Notes under the pieces: generated by a model
What the model was told of the DNA's origin: nothing
The model's database searches: none
Seen by the model: only the letters and a program-made list of their open reading frames with translations
Source: Vanilla planifolia
Lineage: Eukaryota > Streptophyta > Magnoliopsida > Asparagales > Orchidaceae
Reading direction: 5' to 3'
Length of the DNA stretch: 64,000 bases
Assembly (NCBI GenBank): GCA_023846275.1
Contig: JAIUJO010000186.1
Span: forward strand, 187,221-251,220
Made by a program: the position numbers and the translations under genes
In this document: positions 1 through 15,659 of the stretch, in pieces
Layout of the letters: each line of letters starts with the position of its first letter
Position numbering within the stretch: position 1 is the first letter of the stretch

Positions 1-3000
1 TGTATAATTGGGTGCATGTGTATATGTGTGTATCTATATGTCTATTTATGTGTGTGTGTGTGTATGTGTGTATGCATGTGTGCTTATGTTCGTATGTATG
101 CATGAGTGCATGTGTGTGTGTGTGTGCACACATGTATGCATGTGTATCTTTGCATGTGTGTGTGCCCATGTGTGTGCGTGTATCTGTGTTTTGTTACATG
201 CACGTGTGTGTGCATATGTGCATGGGTGCATATGTATACACATAAGTGGGTGCATGTGCATATGTATGTGTGTGCTTATCTGTGTGCTTGTCTGCACCCA
301 TGCGTGTGCATGTCTGCACCCACGCGTGTGCATGTGTGCATGTAGATGTGTTTATTCTTGTGTCTATACATATGCATATGTGTGTGCATGTGTGTGTGCA
401 TGTGTGTGTATGTGTGCATATAGGCACGTGTGTACGAGTATGCACGTGCATGCATGATTATGTGTGTGTGTATGAATATGTATTTGTGCATGCATGGGAG
501 TGTGGGTCCATTTGTGTTTATGTGTGTTTGTGTGTGTCTGATTGTTTGTGTGTGTGTGCATGCATGTAGGCTTACATACATTGTGTGTGTGCATGTGTGT
601 GCATGTGTGCATGCATGTGTGTGTGAAAGGGTGTATACAAGTTAGTGTGTGCTATTATTTTTTATGTGTGTGCTTGAGTGTATGTGAATGTGTCTATACG
701 TGTGTGCATGGGTGCTTGGATGTGTATGCACAAGTGTGTGTGTGTGTGTGCGTGTGCCTGTGCATGCACATGTGTGCAAATGTGTGTGTGTGTGTGCATT
801 CATGACAGTGCACTTGTATGTGTACATGTATGTATGTTTGTGTGCATGTGCATGTGTGTTTCTGTATGTCTGCTTATGTGTGTTTGTTCGTGTGTATGCA
901 TGTGTGCTTATGTTTGTATGTATGTACAAGTGCATGTGTGTGCAATGTGTGTGTGTGTGCACGTGTCTTAGTATGCATGTCTTTTTGTGCATGTCTATCT
1001 ATGTGTGTGTGTGTGTGTTTATGTATGTTGGCATGTTCATGAGTGTGTGTGTTTGTTTAAATGTGTTTGTGCATGTGTGTGTGAAGTTATGCATGCATAT
1101 GCATATGCATGTGTGGTGGTGTCTATATGGAGGTATGTGTTCATCTATGTGTTTGTGTGTGTTTATGCATGTGTGTGATTGTGTGGGTGGATGTGATTTT
1201 ATGCAAGTAATTATGTGCATTTGTATGTTGATGAGTGTGTAGTAGTGTGTGTGTGTGCGATGTGTGATGTGTGTGTTATTATGCATGTCCTTATGTGTTT
1301 GTGTGCATATATGCATGTGTGTGTATACATGCACATGTGAGTGTGTGTGCTTGTGTGCACATTTGTGTGGGTGTGTGGGTGTGTTTGACTATGTGTGTGT
1401 GAGTGTGTGCTTGCTTATGTGTGTACACAAATGTGTGTATGCACTTATTTGTGTGCATGTGTACTTTATACTTCTATGTGTGTTTGTGTGTAAATGCTGG
1501 TGTGTGTGTTCCTCTTTATTCTTGCTTGTGTTTCTGTATTTATGTATGTGCGTACACAAGTTGTGTATGCATGTGTGTTGTTTTGTGCATGACTGAGAAT
1601 ATGTGTGCATGTTTATGTGTCTATCTACTTGTGCACGCACATGTGCAAAAATGTGTGTGTGTGTGTGTATGTGTGCTTATGTATAAGAAGGGGGACAGAG
1701 TGTTTGCATGTGTTTGTGTGTGTATGTGTATTCTTGTATGCATATGTACATGCTTACATGTTTGTGTTTGTGGGTGTGTGGATGTATGTCTTTGTGTTTG
1801 TTGATGTGGGTGTCGGTGGGTTTTTATGTGTGTGTACAGGTTTGTGTGTGTGTTAGTGATCGTGTGCACACAAGCACATGTGTGCATAGTGTGTGAGTGA
1901 GTATGATAATTTATTTGGGAGAGAGAGAGTGTGTGTGTGTGTGTGTGTGCATGCATGTGCATGTGTGTGATTGTTCTTGTGTGCTTATCAGTGTGTGTGC
2001 ATGCATGTATATGTGTGTGTATGTGTGTCTATTTATGCATTAATATGCGGTTATGTGTGGGTGTGTTGCTGTAGGCATGTGTGTGTGTGCATATGCATAT
2101 GTGTATGCATGTGTGTGATGTGTGTGTGCATATGCATATGTGTGGGTGTGCATGTATGTGCATGTGCATACATGTGTGTGTGTATTCGCATGTGGACTCA
2201 TGTGTTTGTGTGCAAGCACATGTGTGTATTTTTGTGTGTTGTGCATCAATGCAATTGTGTGTGCACAAGGGTGCATGTATATGTGTGCTGAGCATGGGTC
2301 TATGCATGTGGGTATGTGTGCTTTTGTTTATGCTTATGCATATGTGCTTATGTGTGTGCATGTGTGTTCCTTTGTGTGAAATGTGTTTTTGCATGTGTGT
2401 GTATATGCATGTGTGTATTACTGTGCATGTCCACGTGTGTATGTGCGTGTGTTGTTATGCATGTTCATTTGTGCACTCATGTGTGTGTATATTTGTTTGA
2501 GTGTATGTATACGTTTGCATGTTTGTGCTTGTGCATGTGTGTACATGTGTCTATGGTTGTTTGTGTGTGTGTGAATGTGTGTGCATGCATGTGTGTGTCT
2601 GCCTACATATATATGTGTTTTTGTGTGTGCACATGAGCTTGTGCCCACATTTGTGTTTTTATGGACATGTTTTTGTGTCTGTGTATGATCATGTGTATGG
2701 GTGTTTGAGTGTGTGTGTGTGTGTGTGCATTTGAATGCACGATAGAGTCTATGTATGTAAGCGTGAGCACATGAGCACATATGTGTGTGTGTGTAGGTGG
2801 GTACATGTGTGTTGTGTGTTTGTCCTTGGGTATATATGTGTGCGTTTGTGCATACGTGCATGTGTGTCCTTTTGTGTGCATGCCTATTGGTGGGTGTGTA
2901 GGGTGCATGCGTGTGCATATGTGTGCACTTGTGTGCATGCATGCATGTGTGTGTAGGGGTGTGCACAGGTCTATGTGGATGTGTATATGTGTTTATTTGT

Positions 3001-3791
3001 ACTTGTTTGTGAATGTGTCAATGAGTGTGTTCAAGTGTTCATGTATGTGTATATACAAGTGTGTAAGTGTGTGTGTCTATACATTTGTTTATCTGTATAT
3101 GTGCATGTGTGTGTGCATTTGTGAGTGTGTGTGTGTGTGTGCATGCATTTCAGTGTGTGTTCATACACGTGTGTGTCCATGTGTGTGTGTTTGTGCTTTC
3201 GTGCATGTGTCCAAGTGTGTGCACCTATGAGTGCATTCATGCGTTTGTGTGTGTCTGTGTTTGTGCAGGCATGTGTGTATGCGTGTGTTCATGTGTACAT
3301 GCTTGTGCATCTGTGTGGGGGTGTGAGTGTACGTGTTGGTTTGCATATTTGTATTAACATGCATGTTATTATATGTGTGCACATGCATTTACATGTTTGT
3401 GCATATACGTGTGTGTGTGTGTTTGCGTGTCTATGGATACTTCAATGTTTGCTCAGGTTCTTGCATTTCTGTCTTTGTTTTTGCTCTTGTGTGCATGTGT
3501 TTGTGCACGTGCGTGCATGTACATGAGTGAGAAGGGATGCACATGTGCGTGCATGGGTGCACGTGTTTGTGTATTTATGCATTTGCTTATGCATATCTAT
3601 TGTTGTGTTTGTTCTTATGGGTTTGTTTGCATGAATTTATGTATACATGTGTGTGTGTGTGTATGCATGCATGTATGTGTGCATTTGCATGCTTGCCTCC
3701 TTACATATATGTGTGTGTGTGTTTGTGCGTGTTTCTATATGCATGGGCATGCATGTGTGCGTCTATGTGTAAGTGAGTGTGCGTGTGTCCA
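1..3791 (-). repeat. Degenerate TG-rich simple-sequence array
   Basis: Nearly the whole stretch is built from TGTG, TGCATG and TATG steps on the + strand, so the CA-type unit lies on the minus strand. There is no fixed short period; it is a decayed (TG)n with frequent CATG and TGCA interruptions. A few short exact duplications occur, such as a 22-bp doublet at 290-333 and a 22-bp segment repeated 39 bases apart at 2083-2104 and 2122-2143. Open frames here (Cys/Val/Met-rich on +, His/Thr-rich on -) exist in several overlapping frames at once and show no protein domain, so I do not call genes. Confidence 0.95.
290..333. repeat. 22-bp tandem doublet in the TG array
   Basis: Two adjacent 22-bp copies (290-311 and 312-333) starting with gtctgcaccca/gtctgcacccac differ at one base. 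This is a recent local duplication and is slightly more GC-rich than its surroundings. Confidence 0.85.
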
Positions 3792-3818
3792 CTCACGTGT
3801 ATATGGACACACGCACAC
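3777..3818. repeat. Inverted repeat at the TG-to-CA strand switch
   Basis: The left arm gtgtgcgtgtgtcca (3777-3791) is the exact reverse complement of the right arm tggacacacgcacac (3804-3818), separated by a 12-bp loop containing CACGTG. It sits exactly where the array changes from TG-rich to CA-rich on the + strand. Similarity does not clearly extend outside the arms, so it is a short fold-back junction and not the centre of a long perfect palindrome. Confidence 0.9.
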
Positions 3819-6719
3819 ACATGTACACACATGCATGCATTCACACAAATAAACCCACAAAAAGGCACATATGCACACAAGCATGCACAATCATGTGCAC
3901 AACCAACACACACATGCACATACACATATACACGCATGCATCCACACACATAGATAGACATGCACATGCATATATGCAAACGATCACACAAACCCACACC
4001 CACACACAAATTGTTTACACATACACACACAACATAGACATCCATACATGTGCATTCACATACACATACATATGCATGAACACATGCAAGTACACATAAT
4101 TTTACATGCACACACATACATATGCACACACAACCCAAAGACAGATAAGCGAGTGCATGCATGCATATGCACTCATGCACACATGCCCAAAAGCATGCAC
4201 ATATGCACTCATGCTAGCACACAACAGAACAAATGAACACACAGTTAAAACATACGTACAACCACACAAACACACGCACATGCCCATTCACACACACTCA
4301 CACACATGCACACAAAGGCTTGCACACACACACACACACACACACTCTCGCACATAGGAACACACATGCACATGCATACACACACATATGGATACATACG
4401 AACACACATCAGCAAACACATACGAACAAATGCACACACATGTTGGGACACATAAACATATACTCACCCACGCACACCAAACATGCTCACACACACACAT
4501 GCATAGCAGACAAGTAAGCACATACACACACACACACACGTGTATTCACACGTAGATACATGCACATGCAACCACTCACATGAGTATAAATGTACACACA
4601 CATACATAGAAGCTCATGCACAAATGCACACGCATACTCTCATACACACACACACTCACACACACGTATACATGCACCAAAGCTCATACTCAGAAGTACT
4701 CATGCATGTACCCACACACATAAGCATACATACACACGCATATACACAAACACACACCTTGAAACATAGTTCCACAACACATAAGCACAAACCCACAAAT
4801 GCATGCACTACACACACATACATACACATGCACACAAGCAAACACATGTATGTAGACACACACACACACACACATGCACATGTATGCACATAGTCACACA
4901 AAGACATCCACACAAACAAATGCACACTCAAGTAGGCACTAACACATAAATATGCACATAAGTATACAAATGCACATGCATATGTAGACACTCACAATCA
5001 CACATACAATCACACACACAAACACATACACACATGCATGCGATCACACACGCATGCACACACAAACACACATGCTCACACATACACGTGCACGTATGCA
5101 CATGCTTGCATGCACAAATGTTCAAAGGCACACACACATAAACACATGCACAAGTACACACACACATGGATAGACTCATGCACATGTAGAAACTCATACA
5201 TACAAATGCACACATACTCGCACCCCCACACACACAAGTGCACCTACATGTTCACTCAAACACACTCATGCACAAACAACCATACACACACAACCACACA
5301 CATGCACACATGCACACACACATAAACAAATCCACACAAACACACATGCACACACAAATACATAAACACACAAATACATATGCACTTGCATGCACATACA
5401 GAAAACACTCACACATGCATGCATACACACACATACACGCTCACATGCACAGACACGTGGTCTCACACAAAGACACACACACACTCTGCACATGAATAAT
5501 GCATGCACATCTGCAAACACACACACTTGAATGCAAACATATAGACACATATGCATACATGCACACAAACACAACCACACGCATGCATACAAGCATACAA
5601 TTTACACATGCACACACAGCACGCACACAGACAAAGACACCCACATGTGCACTCACACACACAAGAATGCACATAGGCACACACACACACACACATGAGC
5701 ACAAGCACACAAACATACACATACATAAATAAATACACCCATGGACACAGATACATTCACACGCACACATTCATGTACTCACACATATGCACAAATATAC
5801 ATAGATAGACAAACACACACATGCAGACACATGTGCATGCATACGCACTCACAGTCAGACATGTACACATGTACATGCATATACACACACATGTACACAT
5901 CCACACATATGCATGGACCCCACAAGTAAACACACACACATACACACACATGTGTACGCACATGCACACACACACATGCATGCACCCATGCACACACACT
6001 CACACACATGCATACATATGCACACAGATACGTTATGTAAGTACATGCATACATATATAGTTACACATGCACACAATCACATACACACATGTCTGTGTGT
6101 ACACACACACACTAGTACCTATGTACACCACACTCCCATACACACGAATACATACAAGCACACATGCACTCACTAACACACATATGTGCATGTGAGCAAA
6201 ACACTCACACGCAGGCACACAAACACACACGCACATACACACCAACACAAAAAACCCCACAATTGCACACACACCCACACGTACACATACAGGCAAACCC
6301 ATATATAGAATTGCCTGCATACGCACATATATGCCCACATGCATACATATGACATGTATGTTGATACACACACAAGCACATGTACACACATGCACATGCA
6401 CAACAAGACATATACATATGTACACAATCATAGACATGCACCAAGCCACATATATATGCATGCATGCACACACACACATGCACACACAGAAACATGCATA
6501 CACAAGCATGAACACACACACATACCAAAACACACACATATACACACATGCACATGTGCACACACAAAGTAGGCACATGCACTCACGCTCACACACACAC
6601 CTACACATGAATGAATAACACAGAACACACACTCAAATTCACACAAAGAAACACACATGCACAGACGTAAGCCAAATAACATACTCATATGCACAAGCTT
6701 TCATAGAAACAAACATGCC

Positions 6720-8500
6720 CACACACATGCACACTCCCACCCACAGACACACTTTCACACACATAAACACACATGCATGAACCCACCCACAGACACACTT
6801 ACACACACAAACATAGATATAGAAACACACTAACCTATGCACACATGCATGCACATAGATCCACACACATGAGCACACACTCATGGAAGTAACATGCACA
6901 CACATACACACTCACACATGCACGCTCCCACCCACATACACACATTGATACACACACATACCACCCAAGAATGTATGCACATGCACAGACAAATTGAAAT
7001 GCATATATGTATTCACTTGCACATGACACGCATGCTGATATAGACACATGTACACATACACACATGTATGTGCATAACAACACATATACAAGTATGTGCA
7101 TATACGCACAATAACATCTCAGACACACAAAAACATATAAGAACATGCATGCACACATAAGCATGCACATATAACCACACATAGAAACATATACATATAC
7201 ACAAGCATGAACACACATATACTAACACACACACAAGCTTACACATATGTACATCCACACTCACACACTCACTCATATGCACACACAAATGCACAAATAT
7301 AGACAAGCATGAACACACATACACACATGTACAAATGCAAGCACACATAAAACCACACATGTGCACACACACATACATGCATAGATGTGTCACACACATG
7401 TCCATCCATGCACACACATGAACATGCATATGCATGCAAAAACATGCACGCATACACACGCTCAAACACATGCCCACACCTACACATGCATGCACTCATA
7501 TGCACAAACATTCATACAAACAAACATACCCACACACACGCCCATGCACTTATGCACATATGCACAAGAATGCACACACATAAGCACACATGCATGCACC
7601 CACCTACACACACACTTACATACACAAACATAAACACACAAACACTCTAACCCATGCACACATGTATGCACATAGATGCACACACATATGCACACATTCT
7701 CATGGAAGTAACATGTACACATATATACACTCATAGATGCACACTCCCACCCACATACACACATGTGCATGCATACACACACAAACCCACATACACAAAT
7801 GCACACACACATGCACACACTCAAGCACACATGTACGCACACATAGAGATACACACACACATACCAACACATCACCAATGCATAGAGATGTACGCACTCA
7901 AGCATGCATGAATATGCACACACACAAACTAAAATGCATATATGCATTCTTGTGTACTTGACACAAATGCTGATACACACACATGTACACGTACACAAAT
8001 GCATGCAAATAGCAACACATATACAAGCAAATGCATATACACACACAAGCATCCCAGACACACACAAACACATATAAGAACATGATGCACACACTAGCAT
8101 ACACATACATACATACACAGAAACATGCACATATACACAAGCATGCACACAAACATACTAATACACACAAGCTTACACACATGCACATGCACACACCCGT
8201 GTTGGCACATGCACTCACACTTGCACATACATACACATACACACACGTGCACAAATGCACAAATACACACACATGCACAAATGCACAAATACACACACAT
8301 GCACAAATGTACACACACATGTACAAATGCATGCACACAAACAACCACACATGCACACATAATCATACATACACAGATGCCCACATACACATGCACAAAC
8401 GTGTCCATTCATGCACACAATTACACATGCATATGCATTCAAACACATGCATACATACACACATTCAAACACATGCCCACATCTACACATGCACACACAC
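6720..8500 (+). repeat. Large diverged tandem duplication inside the CA array
   Basis: Landmarks occur twice in the same order. 'catggaagtaacatg' is near 6882 and 7701. The tgacac..atgctgata segment is near 7023 and 7958. 'aacacatatacaag' is near 7080 and 8014. 'acatataagaacatg' and the cacaagctt-acaca junction follow in both, as does 'caaacacatgcccacac/tct' near 7465 and 8467. The spacing is about 820 bp at the left and about 935 bp further on, so an insertion or deletion of roughly 115 bp separates the copies. This shows an old segmental duplication, not random microsatellite drift. Confidence 0.75.
8249..8300 (+). repeat. 26-bp tandem doublet
   Basis: Two exact 26-bp copies (8249-8274 and 8275-8300), each containing gcacaaatgcacaaatac. 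A partial, diverged third copy follows to about 8320. Confidence 0.9.
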
Positions 8501-11500
8501 TATGTACACACGTACACACTATCACACATAGACAAACACTCTTACAAACTAAAAAACCCACACACAAGCATATGCACAGAAAAAATACACATATAGACAT
8601 GAACACACACAAACACACATGCATACATAGATATGCTCATACACATAAACACACTTACACACACACACATGCACACATGCACATACATGCACGTACACAC
8701 ACACATGTACAAACACACACTTGCAAAGTTGCACACAAACACAAACACACCTCCATGCATGTATGAACATGCACACACACATCACACACACACACATGAA
8801 TGCACACACACACACACATGCATACACATGCACACGCACATGCTTGCACACACACACATATAGGAATTGATGCAAGCCCAAAGGCACACACATGTAGACA
8901 CATAAGCACACAAACACACATACAAGCACACATGCATACACATCACACACACACACTCGCACACACACATATACATGAGCACACATTCACTCAAACTGTC
9001 ATATGCATGCACATGGAATTGCACATACACACATGCATGCACAGGAACAAATAATCACACCCACACACATGCAAATGCATACACAAATGCACACACACAC
9101 ACCCAACCACATACATGCATACGCACACTCACTAATGCACACACATACACAAAACTACACAAACACACACACACACACAAGTGCACATGCATGCACGCAC
9201 ATGCATGCACACAAAGACACATACACACATGCACACACACACATAAAGATGCAATCACACAAATGCTCACATGCACTCATTCAGACATGCACATATGCAA
9301 ATACATACACATACACATGCACATGCACACACAGATAAAGGCAAACACGCATGCATGTACATGCAAATGCACACACACACACACACTCATAGACAAATAC
9401 ACATGCCCATAGATGTGCACAAGAATGCAGACACACATACTCACAAACAAATGCATAGGTACACATACAAACAGGCACATGCTAAAATGCATACACACAT
9501 AACCATGCACACCCAAATACATGCATGCACACAAACAAGCACATATACACATGTTTATGCACACAAACACACATACACGTGCATATACATATGTACAAAC
9601 ACTGAACAACACATGTGCAAATAGACATGCATGCACCAACAAATGCACACATGAACAAAAACACACATGTGCATGCATAGATAGACTCACACACATACAC
9701 ACATTCATATATGTGTGTGTGCACATACACACGCACACATATGCACATGCACAAAAACACAATCATGCACACACACAACCTACACATGTATACAAGCACC
9801 TATGCACACATGCACACACACACACACACACACTCGTATGCGCATAAACTAATACATGCAAACTTGCACACATGCTCCCATGCGAGCGTGTGCACACACG
9901 TAGAAACCTATGCACATGACACACATAAGAGCTCAGGCATATGCATATAGGCATGCAAAGACACACACATGCATTCCTTAGCCAATACATATGTACACAC
10001 ACAAATGAAGACATACCCATGCAAACACATTTGCACATTTATACACACACTAACAATTACCTATACACACATATGCAAACATGAACCCATAAATATATGC
10101 TCGCACACATGCACATGCACAATCACATACACATGCATAAACATAAACATACACATACACAGACACATACACATGCACAGAAGCACACACATACCCTTAC
10201 ACGTGCACACAAACCCATGCACACATACATAAATGTGCATACATTTACACACAGGCACACCTGAAAACATAAACACACAGACAAGTCCACACATATGCAC
10301 GGACACATGCATGCATACACACACACACGCACTCATATATGCAAATGCACATACACACACATGCACATGCATAGACATGCACACATACATACATCCACAC
10401 TCATTAGCCTGCACAGATAGTATGAACAACATACACACACACACCAATGCTTGCACACATACACACAAACACACACATGCACACACAAACACACGTAGAC
10501 ACATACAAACGTGCACACACATGCATCTGCATAGACACATGCACATGTACACACACACGCTTGCACCTATAGATGGTATACAGACATGCACGTGCCCACA
10601 GACACACAAGAATACATTGATACACACATACTCACACACACACTTACATACACAGATGCACATATGCACGTATACACAAACTTTCATGCAATCACATGCA
10701 CATACAAGCACACCCATGCATATGCACGTACACACATGCATGTATAAAGAAGAACATACATGCAGAAGCATAGACACACACACACACACACATGTACATG
10801 CACATATGAAGGTTCATAGAGATTCATGCACACATGCCCAAAGACATAGACATGAGTATGCTTACACACAAGCACATGAAGATCTCACACACACAAAAAG
10901 AAAAACACACACATACCCATGTTCAAGCATTCACACATTCACACATTCACACATAGGAACACACAAACCCACATATACACAAGCAAACACAAACACACAT
11001 GAATTAGCACATTAACACATGCACAAAAATAGATACGAGCACATACACATGGATGCACATGCACACGTGCATGCATGCAAATGCACCTAAACATAAACAC
11101 ACAAACACATGCATGGATAGACACACAAAGAAAATGCATGTACACAAATAAACATGTGCACACATAGGCACAAACACATGCACACACACACACAGATATA
11201 TGTGCACACAAATATACATGCACACACACATGCATACACATGCACAAACACACACATAAACACACACACACACATATTCACGTACACGCATGCATGCACA
11301 CACAAATGCAAACTGAAAACATATGCATACACACACACATGCACATATGCATATACACAAACATAAGTAAAAGAAATATGTAGATACACATGCACATGCA
11401 CATGATCACACAAAAGAACACACACGCACATGCATATACACACACATACCCCCACAAGCTCATGCACACAGGTGCACAAACACAGACATGTGGACACACA

Positions 11501-12198
11501 TGCACACACACATACTTACAGCCATATAAGCACACACACATAGATGCACACATGAACAAACATACATGCACGCACCAATCCATAAACATAAACACTCATC
11601 CACATTATACATGTGTGCCTGTAGACACATATACACAGAAACACACATAAATGTAGAAGAACTTGTACACACACACACATGAACATGTACAAAAACATGT
11701 GGACATGCACACACACACACTTAGACATGGACACACACATACACACACACATGCATGAACACACTTATGCATGCACACCTTCATAAACAAACTCACATGG
11801 ATATGCACATGCACAAAGATGCACATGCACACATACATGTGCACCCATATGGACATGCAAACAAACTTGCACAAGAACACAAATGCACAAACACATGCAC
11901 ATGCACAAACACACACTTACACAAACACAAACATGCCTACACACACTCACATTTGCATAGGCACATGCAGAAATACAAAGACACATACAAACATATACAT
12001 GCACATAAATACACACATATTTTCACACACACCCTAGGACACACACATGTACAAGCACGTGCACGCACACGCAAATACATACAATCACACATGTGTGAGC
12101 ATATACATGTGTACGTTCATACACACACAAGCACATATGTAGACATACACATGCACACACAAACCCTCACACTTAAACATATGAATATGCACACACAC

Positions 12199-12268
12199 AC
12201 TCACACAAACTGGAACATGCACACACACACAAACATGCAAACACACTCACACAAACTGGAACATGCAC
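12199..12268 (+). repeat. 46-bp period duplication
   Basis: The marker actcacacaaactggaaca occurs at about 12199 and again 46 bases later at about 12245. The GG of 'ctggaac' is rare in the surrounding CA array, which makes the duplication easy to see. Confidence 0.8.
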
Positions 12269-13235
12269 ATGCACACACACGCAAGCACACATGCGCAAAT
12301 ACAAACACATACAAGTATACACACATGTGCATGTGTTCACACACGAACATGCACACACATACAACCACACACACCCATACACACATGGATATGCATGCTC
12401 ACTTGTACACATCACAAGCACATAAACACACACATACACATGCACAAACATATGAAAATACACACATGCATGCAGCCACACGCATAAAAACACACACATA
12501 CACACACACCAACACACACCCACATGCTCATGCACACACATATATGCACACACACACACAAACAATGACATGCACAAATAGATGAATGCAAAAAAAATGC
12601 ACATGCCCATGCAACAGATATACACGCACACACACTCACATGAACACAAATGAACATATATGCATGCATGCACACGCACACACTTACAAACATGCACATA
12701 AACATATACACACACACAATCACACAAAATAGGCATACAAATGCACCCATATATGCACATAATTGACACACACATGCAAGCACAAACATGCACACACACA
12801 TGCATGCATGCACCCATACAAGCACATATTTACATACACACATCCACACACACATGCAAGCACAAGGTCACACACACACCCACACACATGCATACCTACA
12901 CACACATGCACACATGAATACGCGACACACGTACACACACGTATATACCCATATGCGCATTCCACACACACACAAACACACACATACACCACATGCACAC
13001 GTACAAGCATGCTCAAACACACTCACACACACCCACTCATGCACAAGCACGAATGTACACATAGATGCTTATATGCATGCATGCTAAAATGCTTGCACAC
13101 ACATATGCACCTACTCACACAAACAAGAACACACAAGAATGCAAAGACATGTCCAAGCACACACATCCGCACATATAAATACCCATAAATGCATGCATTC
13201 ACACCCACACGCACACACACAAATACATGAATATG

Positions 13236-13283
13236 AACATAGACAAACATATGCACATTAACATAGACAAACATATGCACACA
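13236..13283 (+). repeat. 24-bp tandem doublet
   Basis: The segment beginning aacatagacaaacatatgca is repeated with a 24-bp period (13236-13259, 13260-13283). The last few bases of the second copy diverge. Confidence 0.85.
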
Positions 13284-15659
13284 CTCGCTCTCACACATGC
13301 ACACACATTCACATGCACTTGAATGTGCACACATACATAGGCATGCATGCAAAAACACACACACATAAATGCACACACACAAAAAAGTGCAAGCACAAAC
13401 TTTCACACACATGTATTCGTGCACACATGCACACTCACACAAATGCACACACACACACACACATATGTAGACACACACCACTTGCACATGCACACATACA
13501 CATGCATGCACACACCCATACATATACACTCACACATAGACACACATATACACTCACATGCATATGCATACTCACACACATGCATGCAAACACACAAGCA
13601 CAAACACATATGCAGATGAAAGCACATACAAAGAGGCTCTCGTACAGACACACACACAAATAGTCATGTTGACACATGTTCCTACTCATGCACATGCACA
13701 CACACATGCACACACAAATGCATGCACATACATAAACACATACATAGACACTCACACATGCACCCACATGCACTACCACAAACACACTTCAATGCAGACT
13801 AAAACACACTCTCACACTCTTACATGCGAACACACATACACATAAACAAGCATGCACATGTAAACACTCACACATAAAACACAAACACACATATGGACAT
13901 GCACAAGACATGGACCCACCTATATGTTGACATAGTTGCATGAACACACACATGGACATATATGCAGACATGGACAAAAACACGTATGTACAAATACACA
14001 TACACACACATAAATGCATGAAAACACATAAGTACAAACACAAACTCACAAACAAACACTTACACAAACAAACATGGATGCACACACACAAACACACACA
14101 TGCATTCAAACACATGCATTTATAAAGGTACACACACACATACACACATATAGGCTCACATACATGAGCACACACATGCTCACACACACACACAAATGAT
14201 CACAAATGAATACACACACATGCACACTCACACACAAACATGCACACATAGATGTGCACATACACAAATAGATGCACAACCAAGCACACAAGGAATCACA
14301 GGCACACATTCACACATATGCATAGGCATACACACAAAAGCATGCATGCACATGTGCATATGAATGCATACATACACAAACACACAAACAAGTATGCATA
14401 AACCCACACAGAAACACTTACCCATAAAAAAAGATGCACAATTACAAATACACATGTATAGGCACACAAAAACACAAACACAAACACATGCACACACACA
14501 CAAATATGAGCTTGGACACACATGTACAAACATGTCCATAAATGCGTGTGTGCACCAAAAATTGCACACATGCAAACACTTTTGTGTGCACACTCAGACA
14601 ACCTGTACATAAACACATGCAAAAAACTTGCACACACATCCGTAGACACACATATGCACAGATGCACCTACATGCATGCACACATAAACACATGCACACA
14701 AACACACAAGAACACACCCATGCACACACAACCACACATGTACACACATGTGTACACACCTGCACACACATGCACACACACACACACATAGATGAATCCA
14801 CAATGACACACAAACTCACACCCATGCACACACATGCACACACTTATAGATGCATGCACACACTCACACACACACACTAGCACACACACACACAACAACA
14901 ACAATAACACATGCAAACACACACACACACACACACGTACACATAACACATGCACACATAGATGCACATGTACACAGATTCGCACACACATATTCAAGCA
15001 CACACACACACATAAACATGCAAAAGTACATGTAAGCACATGTGCATCCACACATTCATACTCACACACATGCATGTCTCACATATATGTACACACATGC
15101 ACAAACACTCAAGCATGCACACCCGCATTCATACACACCCCCATTCACACACACACACAAGTACAAATACACCAACACATACGCACACACATGCTCATGT
15201 GCACACATGCTCCTACACATTAAAACATGCACATAAGTAGACAAGTGCATATGTGCACACACACAATCACACACAAACTATACACGCAAGCACATACATG
15301 CATACATACACAAAAAAACACACACTAAACCACACACATGCACACACACTCATACAAAGACACACACACATGTGCACATGCACACACACACAACCACATA
15401 CACCCACACACTTGAATACACGTGCATGCAAACACCAACACATGTGTGTGTATGCATACCCACACAAATACACATGCATGTATGCACAAAAAAATGCACA
15501 CACACATACCCACACATACACCAACCTACCAAAACATGAAAAACCATATAGACATGTACACACTCACACAGATACAAAACAAACAAATACAAACACAAAT
15601 ACACACACATGCATATAGATTCACTTAAAAATAGAAACATACACACAAATACACACATG

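Noticed and set aside
1..3791. Telomeric repeat array
   Set aside because: The plant telomere unit TTTAGGG is absent; the sequence is degenerate (TG)n.
11755..12585. 276-codon Thr/His-rich frame as a metal-binding protein
   Set aside because: The His content follows directly from ACAC/CATGCAC repeats; all frames nearby look the same.
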